Positions 10,401 through 18,861 of a DNA stretch of 64,000 nucleotides are shown here, piece after piece (position 1 is the first letter of the stretch; each line of letters opens with the position of its first letter). The position numbers and the translations under genes are program-made. The notes beneath the pieces were generated by a model. The model made no database searches, was not told the origin of the DNA, and saw only the letters and a program-made list of their open reading frames with translations. This DNA comes from Paenalcaligenes suwonensis. GTDB taxonomy: Bacteria; Pseudomonadota; Gammaproteobacteria; Burkholderiales; Burkholderiaceae_B. The stretch is taken from positions 330,280 to 394,279 of the forward strand of contig NZ_JAANPV010000003.1 of assembly GCF_011290505.1 (NCBI RefSeq). Direction: 5' to 3'.

Positions 10401-10627
10401 CCGCAGAAGAGCAACAGCTCACAACAGTAGAAGTGACTGCCGTAGCTCCTCAAACCGCCAATCTGGATGCACAGCTAGAACAAGCTGGCCTGCAAATGGT
10501 AGAAACCTCTGTGACTACCAGCTTTAGCTATCAAGCAGCCCCCGTTAAGTTGGGCCGCCCACGCAAAGCATCTGCACAAGCAGCTACAGCAGAACCACTG
10601 GAACAGGTAGAAACTAGCCAGTCCTAA
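7448..10627 (+). CDS. rne: Ribonuclease E
   Basis: Essential endoribonuclease for mRNA decay and rRNA/tRNA processing, scaffold of the degradosome at the inner membrane. The 1059-residue protein starts [15 protein letters not shown] at the ATG at 7448, with GGAGA upstream. An S1 domain covers about 38-118. The catalytic aspartates of the DNase I-like domain are Asp301 (AIDVNSA) and Asp344 (VIDFIDM), and the zinc link is C402-P-R-C405. After about residue 510 the protein is low-complexity: arginine-rich patches near 600-615, 680-695 and 735-755 that would bind RNA, then a long Ala/Glu/Thr/Val-rich acidic tail. Tail partners cannot be read from sequence. Confidence 0.97.
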   Translation: MKRMLFNATHQEELRVAIVDGQKLIDLDIEAAGREQRKGNIYKGVITRIEPGLEACFVSYGEERHGFLPFKEVARTYFKEGVDVRTARIQDALHEGQELIIQVEKEERGNKGAALTTFISLAGRYLVLMPNNPRGGGVSRRVEGEDRQELREAIDQLSIPGGMSIIARTAGIGRSVEELQWDLNYLLQLWTAIDTAARDNRAPILIYLESSLVIRAIRDYFSQDIGEILIDTDDIHEQATAFMSVVMPDNVQRVKRYRDDIPLFSRFQIENQIETAYSRTVQLPSGGAVVIDHTEALVAIDVNSARSTRGADIEETALRTNLEAADEVARQLRLRDLGGLIVIDFIDMEDSKNQRAVEQRLRDALHLDRARVQMGKISRFGLMELSRQRLRPALNEGSHITCPRCTGTGVIRDAESSALHVLRLLQEEAMKEGTAAINAQVPVEVATYLLNEKRADVSKIESRLNIKLTLIPNKNLETPHHIIERLRHDDARLDDVVSSYQQVQQAEQTAAQPATRAQETKSRPEALVKGITPAQPAPTPAPANKTAPSFWKRLATWLFGEKAPEPETNANKNAKKTGRRNANASTKGGERNPDQQRQRQRQRRSSRPNSDERADKTVSTTANTPQGRRNAQKDEKNDEQVASQVVAGNAQAADQASGEATTGSRRRRGSRGRRRDNNTDVNKTNEQDTELQEDSTVETVPAASTPVATHDANPDNAAVETLDNEEVAEGDGSDTERRRSRRRRSRRSRRGTEQNATSTEVVESEESPAAESETVVTYVPHQTPGFDANALNEAPVEAAVESPVAEVAPQAPQQQAEPQPTEDSTPVAEEQTAAEATPTEAPALIVAQPSGLTMIETRAETLTDAATTETEAAPVAKRAPRARKATAVVIEPLMQVETQADAPAEATASTADTATVEAIADAPVAVAEVAEATTAAVEAPAVAETQAEASIETAETVIAESTQVTDAVVVESTEADHEAATVTIAAEEQQLTTVEVTAVAPQTANLDAQLEQAGLQMVETSVTTSFSYQAAPVKLGRPRKASAQAATAEPLEQVETSQS

Positions 10628-10647
10628 GCTGTTGCGGTTCACCGCAC

Positions 10648-10685
10648 AAAAAGCCCTCTTCGCTTCATGCCAAGAGGGCTTTTTC
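10648..10685 (+). terminator. Rho-independent terminator of rne
   Basis: The arm AGCCCTCTT pairs with AAGAGGGCT across an 11-nt loop, flanked by A-run and T-run (GGGCTTTTTC). It starts 21 bp after the rne stop codon. Confidence 0.92.
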
Positions 10686-10728
10686 ATACCTACTACTAAG
10701 ACACCAAGATACTAAGAAGCTTCCGCCC

Positions 10729-10796
10729 ATAGAAAAAGGGTTGGGTCTGTAAGCATCATATTCATGACCGCTTACTCCCCCAACCCTTCTTTAGAA
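10729..10796 (-). terminator. Terminator for the trp-accD transcript
   Basis: On the minus strand AAGGGTTGGG pairs with CCCAACCC followed by TTTTTCT, with an inner GTAAGC/GCTTAC pair in the loop. It lies about 50 bp beyond the accD stop and faces the rne terminator. Both strands carry a T-rich side, so it may act in both directions. Confidence 0.75.
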
Positions 10797-10843
10797 CAGC
10801 AGAGCATCACTACCCTACTGCCCGCGCCTATGTGTAGTACTAC

Positions 10844-11719
10844 TTAGGCTTTGTGTACCGCTTCGGCGGGCTGACGAGTCAGCAACGCAATTAAGCTAGC
10901 GATTTCGTTCTGCATTTCACGGCGATCAACAACCATATCGATAGCGCCTTTTTGCATCAAGAACTCTGCACGCTGGAAGCCTTCAGGCAGTTTCTCGCGC
11001 ACAGTTTGCTCAATCACTCGCGGACCCGCAAAGCCGATCAACGCATTAGGCTCAGCCATCACCACATCACCCATAAAGGCGAAGCTTGCCGACACACCAC
11101 CCATAGTAGGGTCGGTCAGCACACTGATGAACGGCAAACCTGCCTCAGACAATTTGCACAGCATGGCATTCGTTTTAGCCATCTGCATCAACGAGAACAA
11201 ACTTTCTTGCATACGCGCACCACCAGAGGCTGTCACGCACACAAACGCTGATCTGGACTCAATGGCGGCTTGTACACCGCGCACAAAACGCTCGCCCACC
11301 ACAGACCCCATAGAACCCGCCATGAAGTCGAAGTTAAAGACAGCCACTACCGCAGGCACAGCCAAAATCGTACCTTGCATGACTACCATGGCTTCGCTTT
11401 CACCCGTATCGCGCGTGGCTTGAGTAATACGATCTGGGTATTTTTTGGAATCTCGGAATTTCAACGGATCCATTGGACGCGTATTTGCACCAATTTCTAC
11501 TCTACCGTCCGCATCCAACAGCACATCGATACGGTCACGCGCATTAATACGCATATGGTGTGAGCACTTAGGACATACATGCGATGTCGCTTGTAAGTCT
11601 TCTTTGTACAGCACCACCTCACACGATGGGCATTTTACCCATAGCCCTTCGGGAACCCGACGACTGCTTTCGTTGTTACGATTAATGCGTGGAGGCAGAA
11701 TTTTCTGGAGCCAACTCAT
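10844..11719 (-). CDS. accD: Acetyl-CoA carboxylase carboxyltransferase subunit beta
   Basis: Beta subunit of the carboxyltransferase that makes malonyl-CoA together with AccA. The product has 291 residues. The N-terminal zinc ribbon is Cys30-x2-Cys33 and Cys49-x2-Cys52. The crotonase-like core contains [44 protein letters not shown] and [13 protein letters not shown], all expected for AccD. It is last in a minus-strand group after trpB and trpA, a link seen in many proteobacteria, although 112 bp separate it from trpA. A 7-bp inverted repeat (11775-11781/11798-11804) in that gap might be a weak terminator or attenuator. Confidence 0.97.
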   Translation of the reverse strand: MSWLQKILPPRINRNNESSRRVPEGLWVKCPSCEVVLYKEDLQATSHVCPKCSHHMRINARDRIDVLLDADGRVEIGANTRPMDPLKFRDSKKYPDRITQATRDTGESEAMVVMQGTILAVPAVVAVFNFDFMAGSMGSVVGERFVRGVQAAIESRSAFVCVTASGGARMQESLFSLMQMAKTNAMLCKLSEAGLPFISVLTDPTMGGVSASFAFMGDVVMAEPNALIGFAGPRVIEQTVREKLPEGFQRAEFLMQKGAIDMVVDRREMQNEIASLIALLTRQPAEAVHKA

Positions 11720-11831
11720 GGTGTGATCCTGATAGTAGACGACGCCGCTTACGCCGCCAGCAAATATTTAACAACATGCACGAATGCAAAAACACAAGTG
11801 CATGATTCTATACGCAGAAGCCCTTGTAACG

Positions 11832-12647
11832 CTAGTTCAAAGCTTGACGAACTTGAGCCAACCACTGTGCAGCGGCTTGAATCGCCTGTTCATCACTGCT
11901 GTTTTGTGCGTATGCTGCTTCCATGGTTTCAATCAGTTTGCTACCGATTACCACCGCATCAGCACACTCACCCACACGTTTAGCGCTCTCAGCATCGCGT
12001 ATGCCAAAACCTACGCCTACGGGAATATGCACATGCTTGCGAATGACATCTAACTGGCGCTCTACCGCATCGGTATCCAAACTACCCGAGCCAGTCACGC
12101 CTTTCAATGACACATAATACACATAACCTCTGGCTACCTTAGCGGTACTTTGCATACGCGCTTCGGTAGAGGTAGGCGCTAACAAGAAAATAGGGTCCAC
12201 ACCAGCACTACTGAGCATAGCCGAAAACTCTTGGCACTCTTCGGGTGGGTAATCTACGGTTAGCACACCATCAACACCCGCCTCACCTGCCGCTTTAGCA
12301 AATACTGCTTGCCCCATGGCCTCGATAGGATTGGCATACCCCATTAACACTATAGGTGTTGTGTCATCTTTTTGACGGAACTCATGCACCATATCCAACA
12401 CCATGCTTAGGCTTACACCTCGAGCAACAGCGCGTTCTGCGGCACGTTGAATCACGGGACCATCTGCCATAGGGTCAGAAAAAGGCACTCCCATCTCGAT
12501 CACATCAGCACCCGCTTTAACCAACTCGTGCATTAACGGCACTGTCGCGGTTAAAGAGGGATCACCCGAGGTGATGTAAGGAATCAGCGCAGCGCGCTTA
12601 CCCAAATTTGAAAAGCAATTGGCCAGGCGTATATTTGTTGTAGACAT
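11832..12647 (-). CDS. trpA: Tryptophan synthase alpha subunit
   Basis: Cleaves indole-3-glycerol phosphate to indole and glyceraldehyde-3-phosphate; indole passes to TrpB through a tunnel. The 271-residue TIM barrel shows [12 protein letters not shown] near the N-terminus, the catalytic Glu and Asp in [16 protein letters not shown] (Glu about 50, Asp about 61), and the phosphate-binding [12 protein letters not shown] near the C-terminus. It starts 17 bp after the trpB stop, so the pair is one translational unit as usual. Confidence 0.96.
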   Translation of the reverse strand: MSTTNIRLANCFSNLGKRAALIPYITSGDPSLTATVPLMHELVKAGADVIEMGVPFSDPMADGPVIQRAAERAVARGVSLSMVLDMVHEFRQKDDTTPIVLMGYANPIEAMGQAVFAKAAGEAGVDGVLTVDYPPEECQEFSAMLSSAGVDPIFLLAPTSTEARMQSTAKVARGYVYYVSLKGVTGSGSLDTDAVERQLDVIRKHVHIPVGVGFGIRDAESAKRVGECADAVVIGSKLIETMEAAYAQNSSDEQAIQAAAQWLAQVRQALN

Positions 12648-12664
12648 AATGAATCGCTAACCTT

Positions 12665-13864
12665 TTACAAGCTAATACCGCTGAACTCAGCAACGGTATG
12701 CATATCTTTATCGCCACGGCCAGACAAGTTGACCAGAATAATTTTATCTGCGGATAATGTTGGCGCCATACGTGCGGCACATGCCAAAGCATGAGAAGAC
12801 TCTAACGCCGGCATAATGCCTTCAACACGGCAGCAATGATGGAATGCTTGTAATGCCTCGTCATCATTGACTACTTCATAACGCGCACGGCCACTGTCTT
12901 TTAACCATGCATGCTCTGGCCCAACACCGGGGTAATCCAAACCTGCCGAAATAGAGTGGGTAGCTTGAATCTGACCAGCCGCATCTTGCAGCACGTAGGT
13001 TCGGTTGCCGTGCAACACCCCTACCACACCGGCGTTCAAAGATGCCGCATGCTCTGGCGTATCAATACCATGGCCACCCGCCTCCACCCCCACCAACTCT
13101 ACATCGGCGTGGTTAATGTAAGGATAGAAAATCCCCATCGCGTTGGAACCGCCGCCTACGGCTGCGACCACGTAATCGGGCTGTCTACCGGCATCCACAG
13201 GCATTTGTTCGATGCACTCTTCGCCAATCACACATTGGAAGTCACGCACCATCATGGGGTAAGGGTGTGGACCTGCTACCGTACCAATAATGTAGAAGGT
13301 GTTTTCAACGTTTGTAACCCAATCGCGCATGGCTTCGTTTAACGCATCTTTCAGCGTACGAGAACCCGACTCTACCGGCACTACCGTCGCACCTAACAAT
13401 TTCATGCGGTAGACGTTCGCCGCTTGCCTGCGCACATCTTCGCTACCCATGTACACCACGCATTCCAAACCATAGCGTGCTGCAACGGTTGCGGTCGCCA
13501 CACCATGTTGACCCGCACCGGTTTCTGCAATGATGCGAGTTTTACCCATCCGTTTGGCCAACAGAATCTGACCAATACAGTTGTTTACCTTGTGTGCACC
13601 TGTGTGGTTTAAGTCTTCACGTTTCAGCCAAATCTGCGCGCCACCTAATTGCTCAGACCATCGACGGGCGTGATAAACAGGTGAAGGACGACCCACAAAA
13701 TGCTTAAGCTCGTAAGCAAACTCCCGTTGAAATTCGGGATCATTTTTGTAGCGGTCGTAGGCTTCGCGCAATTCATCTAGCGCATGCACCAACGTTTCAG
13801 AGACGAAAGAACCACCAAACTTGCCAAAATGGCCGGTGCTGTCAGGTAAGGTATACGATTTCAA
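12665..13864 (-). CDS. trpB: Tryptophan synthase beta subunit
   Basis: PLP enzyme joining indole and serine to tryptophan. Conserved features are HTGAHKVNN with the PLP lysine Lys92, [13 protein letters not shown], and the phosphate-binding VGGGSNAMG. The frame is open to a TTG at 13924, but the family N-terminus ([17 protein letters not shown]) is reached by a TTG at 13864, giving 399 residues, the usual size; no ATG is available near this point. Shine-Dalgarno support is weak. relA lies 86 bp upstream. trpF, often just upstream of trpB in this group, is absent here. Confidence 0.93.
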   Translation of the reverse strand: MKSYTLPDSTGHFGKFGGSFVSETLVHALDELREAYDRYKNDPEFQREFAYELKHFVGRPSPVYHARRWSEQLGGAQIWLKREDLNHTGAHKVNNCIGQILLAKRMGKTRIIAETGAGQHGVATATVAARYGLECVVYMGSEDVRRQAANVYRMKLLGATVVPVESGSRTLKDALNEAMRDWVTNVENTFYIIGTVAGPHPYPMMVRDFQCVIGEECIEQMPVDAGRQPDYVVAAVGGGSNAMGIFYPYINHADVELVGVEAGGHGIDTPEHAASLNAGVVGVLHGNRTYVLQDAAGQIQATHSISAGLDYPGVGPEHAWLKDSGRARYEVVNDDEALQAFHHCCRVEGIMPALESSHALACAARMAPTLSADKIILVNLSGRGDKDMHTVAEFSGISL

Positions 13865-13950
13865 GGGTTTACTCGCTTTTATCAGAACCACAGCAATACG
13901 TGCCGCGTATGGACACGTAGCCAAACAATTATTCTACCAGTACAGCCACA

Positions 13951-16233
13951 CTATTGCCGCACCGCTTCTACGCCAGCGATCTCATTTAAGGCGGTCAGAG
14001 CACGTTGTATCTGCTCACCACTATTTACCTCTACAGTAAATACCATCTGGCTTAACGATCGGCGACTTTGTGTGTTGACACCCACTACGTTCAAACGCAA
14101 ACGAGCAAACACCTCGGATACGTCACGCAGTAGATTAGGATTTTCTTGGGCTTGTATAGAGATATCCACAGGGTACAGAGCCTCGCCTGTAGCCCCCCAG
14201 GCAACATCAATCACCCGTTCTGGTTGGGTGCTGGATAACCCCACAAATGAATGGCAGTCACGACGGTGTATAGACACCCCACGACCACGCGTCACAAACC
14301 CAACAATATCATCAGGCGGCGCTGGTCTACAGCAGCGCGCCAATTGCGTTAATAGAGAATCTACCCCTACCACTAACACACCACTCTTACCGGTACGCGT
14401 TACGCTAGCGGTGGCACTGTTAAATACGCGTGAGGGGCTATCTTCAGTCGTCGCGTCTGAAGGCTGTTTAAAGGCATGCTCTATATGCCGCAGGCTGAAC
14501 TCGTCTTTGGCTACCGCCACATACAAGTCATCCGCCTGGGCAAAACCCAAACGTTGGGCCAGCGACTCTAGGTTAGTGGCCGTTTTCCCCAAACGCTGTA
14601 GCTCTTTTTCGACCATAGTCTGGCCTTGGCTCATGCGCTGTTGAAGCTCAATCGCATTAAACCAAGCCCGCACTTTAGCTCTAGAGCGTGGGCTAGCCAA
14701 AAAGCCTAACTGTGTATTGAGCCAATCACGTGAAGGTCCACCTGACTTGGCAGCAATAATCTCTACCGTCTGCCCTGTTTGCAACCGCGTCAGCAATGGC
14801 ACCATGACGCCATCTACTTTTGCACCACGACAGCGGTGCCCTAAGTCAGTATGCAGATGGTAGGCAAAATCCACTGGTGTCGCCCCCACCGGTAGTTCAA
14901 TCACTCGTGCTTGGGGGGTTAGTACATAAACATGTTCAGCTTGTAAGCTTTCTGCCGCAGGCGCTGACTCGGCCGCCGCAACATTACCATCAGCAGTAGG
15001 TGTGCTTTTATCCCACGCTAACAACTGACGCATCCATGCTACTTTTTGTTCATCCGCTGTCGCCGCAACGGTACCGCCAGCAGCACCCGCCTCTTTGTAG
15101 CGCCAGTGTGCGGCCATCCCGTACTCGGCAAATTCGTGCATCTCTTGTGTACGAATTTGTATTTCAAAACAACGCTCTTCTTCGTCCGCCACCACTGTGT
15201 GTAACGACCTATAGCCATTAGGCTTAGGACGTGAGATATAGTCATCAAACTCCGCTGGTACAGGAGCCCACATGGCATGTATCAGAGCCAAGGCGGCATA
15301 ACAACTGCGCTCGTCATCCACAATGACACGCAGTGCTCGCAAATCAAACAGCTGGTCAAAATCAAGATGCTTGTTGCGCATCTTGTTCCAAATACTGTAG
15401 ATATGCTTAGGTCTGCCATAGACCTCGGCATCAATACCTTCTGCTTTAAGCGCGTCCGACAACTGCTGCACTACATTGGTAATGAAAGCCTCACGCTCGG
15501 TGCGTTTTTCTTCTAGCTGTTTAGCAATTTTTTTATACACATCTGGCTTTAGAAAACGGAAGGCAAAGTCTTCCATTTCCCATTTCACCTGCCAAATCCC
15601 CAGCCTGTTTGCCAAGGGCGTGTAAAGCTCCATTGTTTCTTTAGCAAACGCTTCGGGACACGGGGTTTTGCTAATCGCATACCAACTTAGTGATTGCAGC
15701 CTAGAGGCTAAGCGCAACAACACAATACGCAAGTCTACGGCCATGGCCAGCAACATGCGTCGTTTCATTTCTTTTTGATCGCTGCCTGGAGCCCCCACAT
15801 CGCCGGTATGCGCTGTTAACGCCCCTAATCTATAGAGCGACCGCGTACCTTGCACCAGTTTTGCCACTTCAGGCCCAAACTCACGTGCCAAGGTCTCGGG
15901 ACGAGTATTGTGTAGGTTGTCTTCTAGCTCGGGCATCACGGCCAGCAATGCGCTCGCACGCGTAACCGCATCAGAGCCCAAGCCCACCAACACTGACACC
16001 ATCATGGCAGCATGGCTGTCTAAAGGCTCACCTGTGCTTGCCAATCGTCCTGGCAGTACTTTGGCTACTTTGTCTCTCGCAGCGGTAAGCAGCTTCTTCC
16101 CTGCCGCATCCAAATCAGCGGTGCAGGATTCTAGCCATGCATCGTTGGATAACAGATCATCAGTATCAGCAGAGGGAAGTAACGGGGAGTGCATAAAGTA
16201 AGACCAAATTTCAGAAGCACGCTCAAGACCCAT
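13951..16233 (-). CDS. relA: GTP pyrophosphokinase RelA
   Basis: Ribosome-associated (p)ppGpp synthetase of the stringent response. The 760-residue protein has a degenerate hydrolase domain (about 40-190): where active SpoT enzymes have an HD pair, this one reads LLAVMPE. The synthetase domain (about 240-370) carries EFDD at 328-331, the acidic variant found in synthesis-only RelA, followed by PNGYRSLHT. A TGS domain spans about 430-495 and a C-terminal ACT domain about 680-755, separated by a zinc-finger-like region with paired cysteines (LARCCRPAP). An ATG at 16194 is an alternative start; neither has a good ribosome binding site. Confidence 0.95.
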   Translation of the reverse strand: MGLERASEIWSYFMHSPLLPSADTDDLLSNDAWLESCTADLDAAGKKLLTAARDKVAKVLPGRLASTGEPLDSHAAMMVSVLVGLGSDAVTRASALLAVMPELEDNLHNTRPETLAREFGPEVAKLVQGTRSLYRLGALTAHTGDVGAPGSDQKEMKRRMLLAMAVDLRIVLLRLASRLQSLSWYAISKTPCPEAFAKETMELYTPLANRLGIWQVKWEMEDFAFRFLKPDVYKKIAKQLEEKRTEREAFITNVVQQLSDALKAEGIDAEVYGRPKHIYSIWNKMRNKHLDFDQLFDLRALRVIVDDERSCYAALALIHAMWAPVPAEFDDYISRPKPNGYRSLHTVVADEEERCFEIQIRTQEMHEFAEYGMAAHWRYKEAGAAGGTVAATADEQKVAWMRQLLAWDKSTPTADGNVAAAESAPAAESLQAEHVYVLTPQARVIELPVGATPVDFAYHLHTDLGHRCRGAKVDGVMVPLLTRLQTGQTVEIIAAKSGGPSRDWLNTQLGFLASPRSRAKVRAWFNAIELQQRMSQGQTMVEKELQRLGKTATNLESLAQRLGFAQADDLYVAVAKDEFSLRHIEHAFKQPSDATTEDSPSRVFNSATASVTRTGKSGVLVVGVDSLLTQLARCCRPAPPDDIVGFVTRGRGVSIHRRDCHSFVGLSSTQPERVIDVAWGATGEALYPVDISIQAQENPNLLRDVSEVFARLRLNVVGVNTQSRRSLSQMVFTVEVNSGEQIQRALTALNEIAGVEAVRQ

Positions 16234-16268
16234 ATACTAGCGTGTATACCGGTTCACGGCGAGTCCCC

Positions 16269-16793
16269 ATGACGTTATATAGCCCTAAAAAAAAGACATT
16301 ACTGCTGGTCTGGCATTCACGCACCGGCGCGAGCCAACGCGCCATGCTGGCCGCTTACGAGGCTGCGCAACGTGCCATACAGGCATTAGACAGCACAGAC
16401 AGCGTTCAAGTACGCCACATACCCGCAGCAGAGGCGTCGGCTGACGACTTCTTAGCTGCCGATGCTTTGCTATTTTTCGCTCCCGAAAACCTTGCCAGTC
16501 TAAGCGGTGTCATGAAAGAGTGCTTTGATAGGCTGTACTACCCTTTACTGAATCAGCTCAATGGTCGCCCATATAGCGCTGTGATTAGCGCAGGCACAGA
16601 TGGACAAGGCGCGCTACGCCAACTACAACGCATTTGCACTGGATGGCGACTAGAACTCGTTTGTGACCCGGTGATTCTGCTTATGGATGCCAGCAGCCCC
16701 GAAGCCATTTTGGCACCCAAACAATTAACGATTGCGCAACTCGCGTCTTCTGAGCGTTGCGGAGAGAACCTAGCAGCCTTACTGTGCTTATAA
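16269..16793 (+). CDS. Flavodoxin-fold / NADPH-dependent FMN reductase-like protein
   Basis: The 174-residue protein looks like a small flavodoxin-fold oxidoreductase. An N-terminal beta strand (TLLLVWHS) runs into a phosphate-binding loop SRTGAS. ALLFFAPENLASLSGVMKECFDRLYYPL matches the second flavin contact region, and YSAVISAGTDGQGALRQL the third. The ATG at 16269 is chosen because GGCGAG lies about 6 nt upstream; an in-frame GTG at 16242 has no ribosome binding site. It is divergent from relA. The redox partner and substrate are unknown. Confidence 0.8.
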   Translation: MTLYSPKKKTLLLVWHSRTGASQRAMLAAYEAAQRAIQALDSTDSVQVRHIPAAEASADDFLAADALLFFAPENLASLSGVMKECFDRLYYPLLNQLNGRPYSAVISAGTDGQGALRQLQRICTGWRLELVCDPVILLMDASSPEAILAPKQLTIAQLASSERCGENLAALLCL

Positions 16794-16963
16794 TGTCGGC
16801 TGCTCTAAAACTTCTGACACAGAGCAAAGACGTGCTTGAACATATACAGTAGGCTTGCAAGTAATTTCTAGCTATGTGCTTACTACCCATAATCTAGGTA
16901 TGTTCTGCGGGGTTTTGCAGGCTTATTGCAAAATTTTCGTTAAAATCGATTTATTAATCTTAA

Positions 16964-17000
16964 GACACCACACAATAAGGCGCTTTTATCGCCCGGTGTC
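16964..17000 (+). promoter_or_regulatory. Nested hairpin in the 5' region of fdxA
   Basis: GACACC (16964-16969) pairs with GGTGTC (16995-17000), and inside it GGCG (16979-16982) pairs with CGCC (16990-16993). The structure ends 34 nt before the fdxA ATG and is not followed by a T-run, so it is more likely a leader element than a terminator. Confidence 0.45.
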
Positions 17001-17034
17001 CAGTTTTGCTTTCTCTAGCCGGAGTCTCACTACA

Positions 17035-17358
17035 ATGACCCACGTTGTCACCGAAAACTGTATCAAATGCAAATACACTGACTGTGTTGATGTCTGTCCG
17101 GTAGACTGTTTCCGTGAAGGTCCAAACTTTCTGGTGATTGATCCTGACGAATGCATTGACTGTGCCGTCTGTATTCCAGAGTGCCCTGCTAATGCAATTT
17201 TTGCAGAAGAGGATGTGCCCGAGGATCAAATCAAGTTTATTGCTTTAAACGCAGAACTTAGCCCTGAGTTTGGCATGATCAACCGCTCCAAAAAGCCTTT
17301 AGAAGACGCCGACGAATGGAATGGCGTTGAAGGTAAACTGGAGCATTTACAGCGTTAA
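17035..17358 (+). CDS. fdxA: 7Fe ferredoxin FdxA
   Basis: Small soluble electron carrier with one [3Fe-4S] and one [4Fe-4S] cluster. The 107-residue protein starts at the ATG at 17035, with GGAG 10 nt upstream. By comparison with Azotobacter ferredoxin I, Cys9, Cys17 and Cys50 would hold the 3Fe cluster and Cys21, Cys40, Cys43 and Cys46 the 4Fe cluster; additional cysteines are at 12 and 25. The C-terminal tail (about 60-107) is the extension typical of this family. It has its own terminator and appears monocistronic. Confidence 0.96.
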   Translation: MTHVVTENCIKCKYTDCVDVCPVDCFREGPNFLVIDPDECIDCAVCIPECPANAIFAEEDVPEDQIKFIALNAELSPEFGMINRSKKPLEDADEWNGVEGKLEHLQR

Positions 17359-17389
17359 ACTGTTGTTTGAAAACAGCTTTCATGCCCCT

Positions 17390-17416
17390 AAAAGAAGCCT
17401 ATGGCTTCTTTTTTTT
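17390..17416 (+). terminator. Rho-independent terminator of fdxA
   Basis: AAAAGAAGCC pairs with GGCTTCTTTT across a 3-nt loop and runs into eight or more T. It lies about 30 bp after the fdxA stop. Confidence 0.92.
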
Positions 17417-17427
17417 GCCTCTAATAT

Positions 17428-17442
17428 TGCTGCAATGCAGCA
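17428..17442. promoter_or_regulatory. 15-bp perfect palindrome, possible PhaR-type operator
   Basis: TGCTGCA-A-TGCAGCA lies 123 bp upstream of phaZ and contains CTGC-N3-GCAG, the form recalled for PhaR (PHA-responsive repressor) sites. It overlaps a weak -35 (TTGCTG, 17427) that stands 16 bp from TAATAC. The 8-base consensus also occurs inside smc near 32889, so chance is not excluded. Confidence 0.35.
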
Positions 17443-17502
17443 CAAGGATAATACTAAGTATCACAGCAGATAAGCTTCGCATACACTGGGTGCTTATTAA
17501 CT

Positions 17503-17526
17503 AACAGGTTAGCCACAAAACCTGTT
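17503..17526. repeat. Inverted repeat upstream of phaZ
   Basis: AACAGGTT (17503-17510) and AACCTGTT (17519-17526) form a perfect 8-bp inverted repeat with an 8-base spacer, 39 bp before the phaZ start. There is no T-run after it, so it may be an operator or a leader hairpin. Confidence 0.5.
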
Positions 17527-17565
17527 GGACGCACAAGCGTTTTACCTCAATAAAAAAGAACATCT

Positions 17566-18807
17566 ATGCTTTACGACCTACATGAATGGCAAAGGTCCAT
17601 GCTGGCCCCGCTGGTGAATCTCTCCAGCCAAGGCTCGGAATTGTTTTCCAGCCCCTATAGCCCATGGTCTTACACTCCTGTCTCTCGCCAGATTGCCGCT
17701 GGCTACGAGCTGCTTTATAGGCTGGGTAAAGAATATGAAAAGCCTCAATGGCAGATTTCCGAGGTAAAAGTCGGCAATAAACAGGTAGCTGTGCATGAAA
17801 GCACAGCCTTACGCCTGCCCTTTTGCCAGCTTGTACATTTTGAACGCGAAGGTATTACCAAACCAGCACCTAAGATGCTGGTTGTCGCCCCTATGTCGGG
17901 CCATCACGCCACACTGCTGCGTGATACCGTACGCACCCTTCTACGTGACCATGATGTGTATGTGACCGACTGGATAGATGCCCGTATGGTGCCCTTATCT
18001 GCCGGATCATTTCACTTAAATGATTACGTACGCTATGTGCAGCACTTCCTGCACGAGCTAGGCCCTGAGACTCACGTTATTGCCGTGTGCCAGCCTACCG
18101 TACCCGTATTGGCTGCCGTATCGTTAATGGCTGCTGCACGCGATGCTAGCCAGCCGCGCAGCATGATTTTGATGGGCGGCCCCATTGACCCACGTCAATC
18201 CCCCACGGCCGTGAACTCGTTAGCCACCACCAAGCCCTACTCTTGGTTTGAAAACAACCTGATCCACCGTGTGCCACCTCGTTACGCTGGCGTAGGCCGC
18301 AAGGTGTATCCGGGCTTCTTGCAGCACACTGGCTTTATTTCCATGAACCCAGATCGACACATGATGTCGCATTACGAGTTCTATCAGCACCTGCTTAAAG
18401 GTGACGATGAGGATGCTGAAGCACACCGTCGTTTCTACGATGAGTACAACGCTGTCATGGACATGAGTGCTGAGTTCTACCTAGACACCATCAAAACCGT
18501 GTTCCAAGAATACGCGTTGCCGCGTGGGCTTTGGGAAGTAGACAACATCGCCGTACAACCCGAGAAAATTCAAAACCTGCATTTACTCACCATTGAAGGT
18601 GAGCTTGATGACATTTCTGGTTTAGGCCAAACACAAGCCGCCCATAAGTTATGTTCTGGCTTGAATGAAGCACATAAGCAACATTACACTGTTGGTGGCG
18701 CAGGACATTACGGTATATTTTCCGGCCGACGCTGGCGCAATCAGGTATACCCTAAAATACGAGACTTCGTACAAGCAGCTGAAGCACACGCAGCTAAAAG
18801 CGCCTGA
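17566..18807 (+). CDS. phaZ: Intracellular polyhydroxyalkanoate depolymerase
   Basis: Mobilises stored poly-3-hydroxybutyrate granules in the cytoplasm. The 413-residue product has no signal peptide and fits the PhaZ1 type of Ralstonia, whose nucleophile is cysteine instead of serine: Cys175 lies in VIAVCQPTVPVLA. The acid is probably Asp348 (GELDDISG) and the base His381 (GAGHYGIFSGRRW), at the spacing of the Ralstonia enzyme. No synthase (phaC) or phasin gene is in the window. The upstream region carries two inverted repeats. It implies that the organism stores PHB, or did recently. Confidence 0.95.
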   Translation: MLYDLHEWQRSMLAPLVNLSSQGSELFSSPYSPWSYTPVSRQIAAGYELLYRLGKEYEKPQWQISEVKVGNKQVAVHESTALRLPFCQLVHFEREGITKPAPKMLVVAPMSGHHATLLRDTVRTLLRDHDVYVTDWIDARMVPLSAGSFHLNDYVRYVQHFLHELGPETHVIAVCQPTVPVLAAVSLMAAARDASQPRSMILMGGPIDPRQSPTAVNSLATTKPYSWFENNLIHRVPPRYAGVGRKVYPGFLQHTGFISMNPDRHMMSHYEFYQHLLKGDDEDAEAHRRFYDEYNAVMDMSAEFYLDTIKTVFQEYALPRGLWEVDNIAVQPEKIQNLHLLTIEGELDDISGLGQTQAAHKLCSGLNEAHKQHYTVGGAGHYGIFSGRRWRNQVYPKIRDFVQAAEAHAAKSA

Positions 18808-18837
18808 CCTCTATTCTTACTCTATGCCACACACTTC

Positions 18838-18857
18838 CAGGGGCCTAAGGGCCCCTG
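18838..18857 (+). promoter_or_regulatory. GC-rich hairpin between phaZ and the RnfB-like gene
   Basis: CAGGGGCC (18838-18845) pairs with GGCCCCTG (18850-18857) with a TAAG loop. It ends 4 bases before the ATG at 18862. With no T-run it could be an inefficient phaZ terminator or could hide the next gene's ribosome binding region. Confidence 0.55.
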
Positions 18858-18861
18858 ATTG

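Noticed and set aside
9818..10453. 211-codon Gly/Cys/Ser-rich frame opposite the rne tail
   Set aside because: Mirror of the Ala/Glu/Thr-rich repeats in RNase E; no motif or start signal supports it.
13865..13924. Extension of trpB to the TTG at 13924
   Set aside because: It would add 20 residues before the conserved TrpB start. Only GTG or TTG starts exist here, and 13864 gives the normal size.
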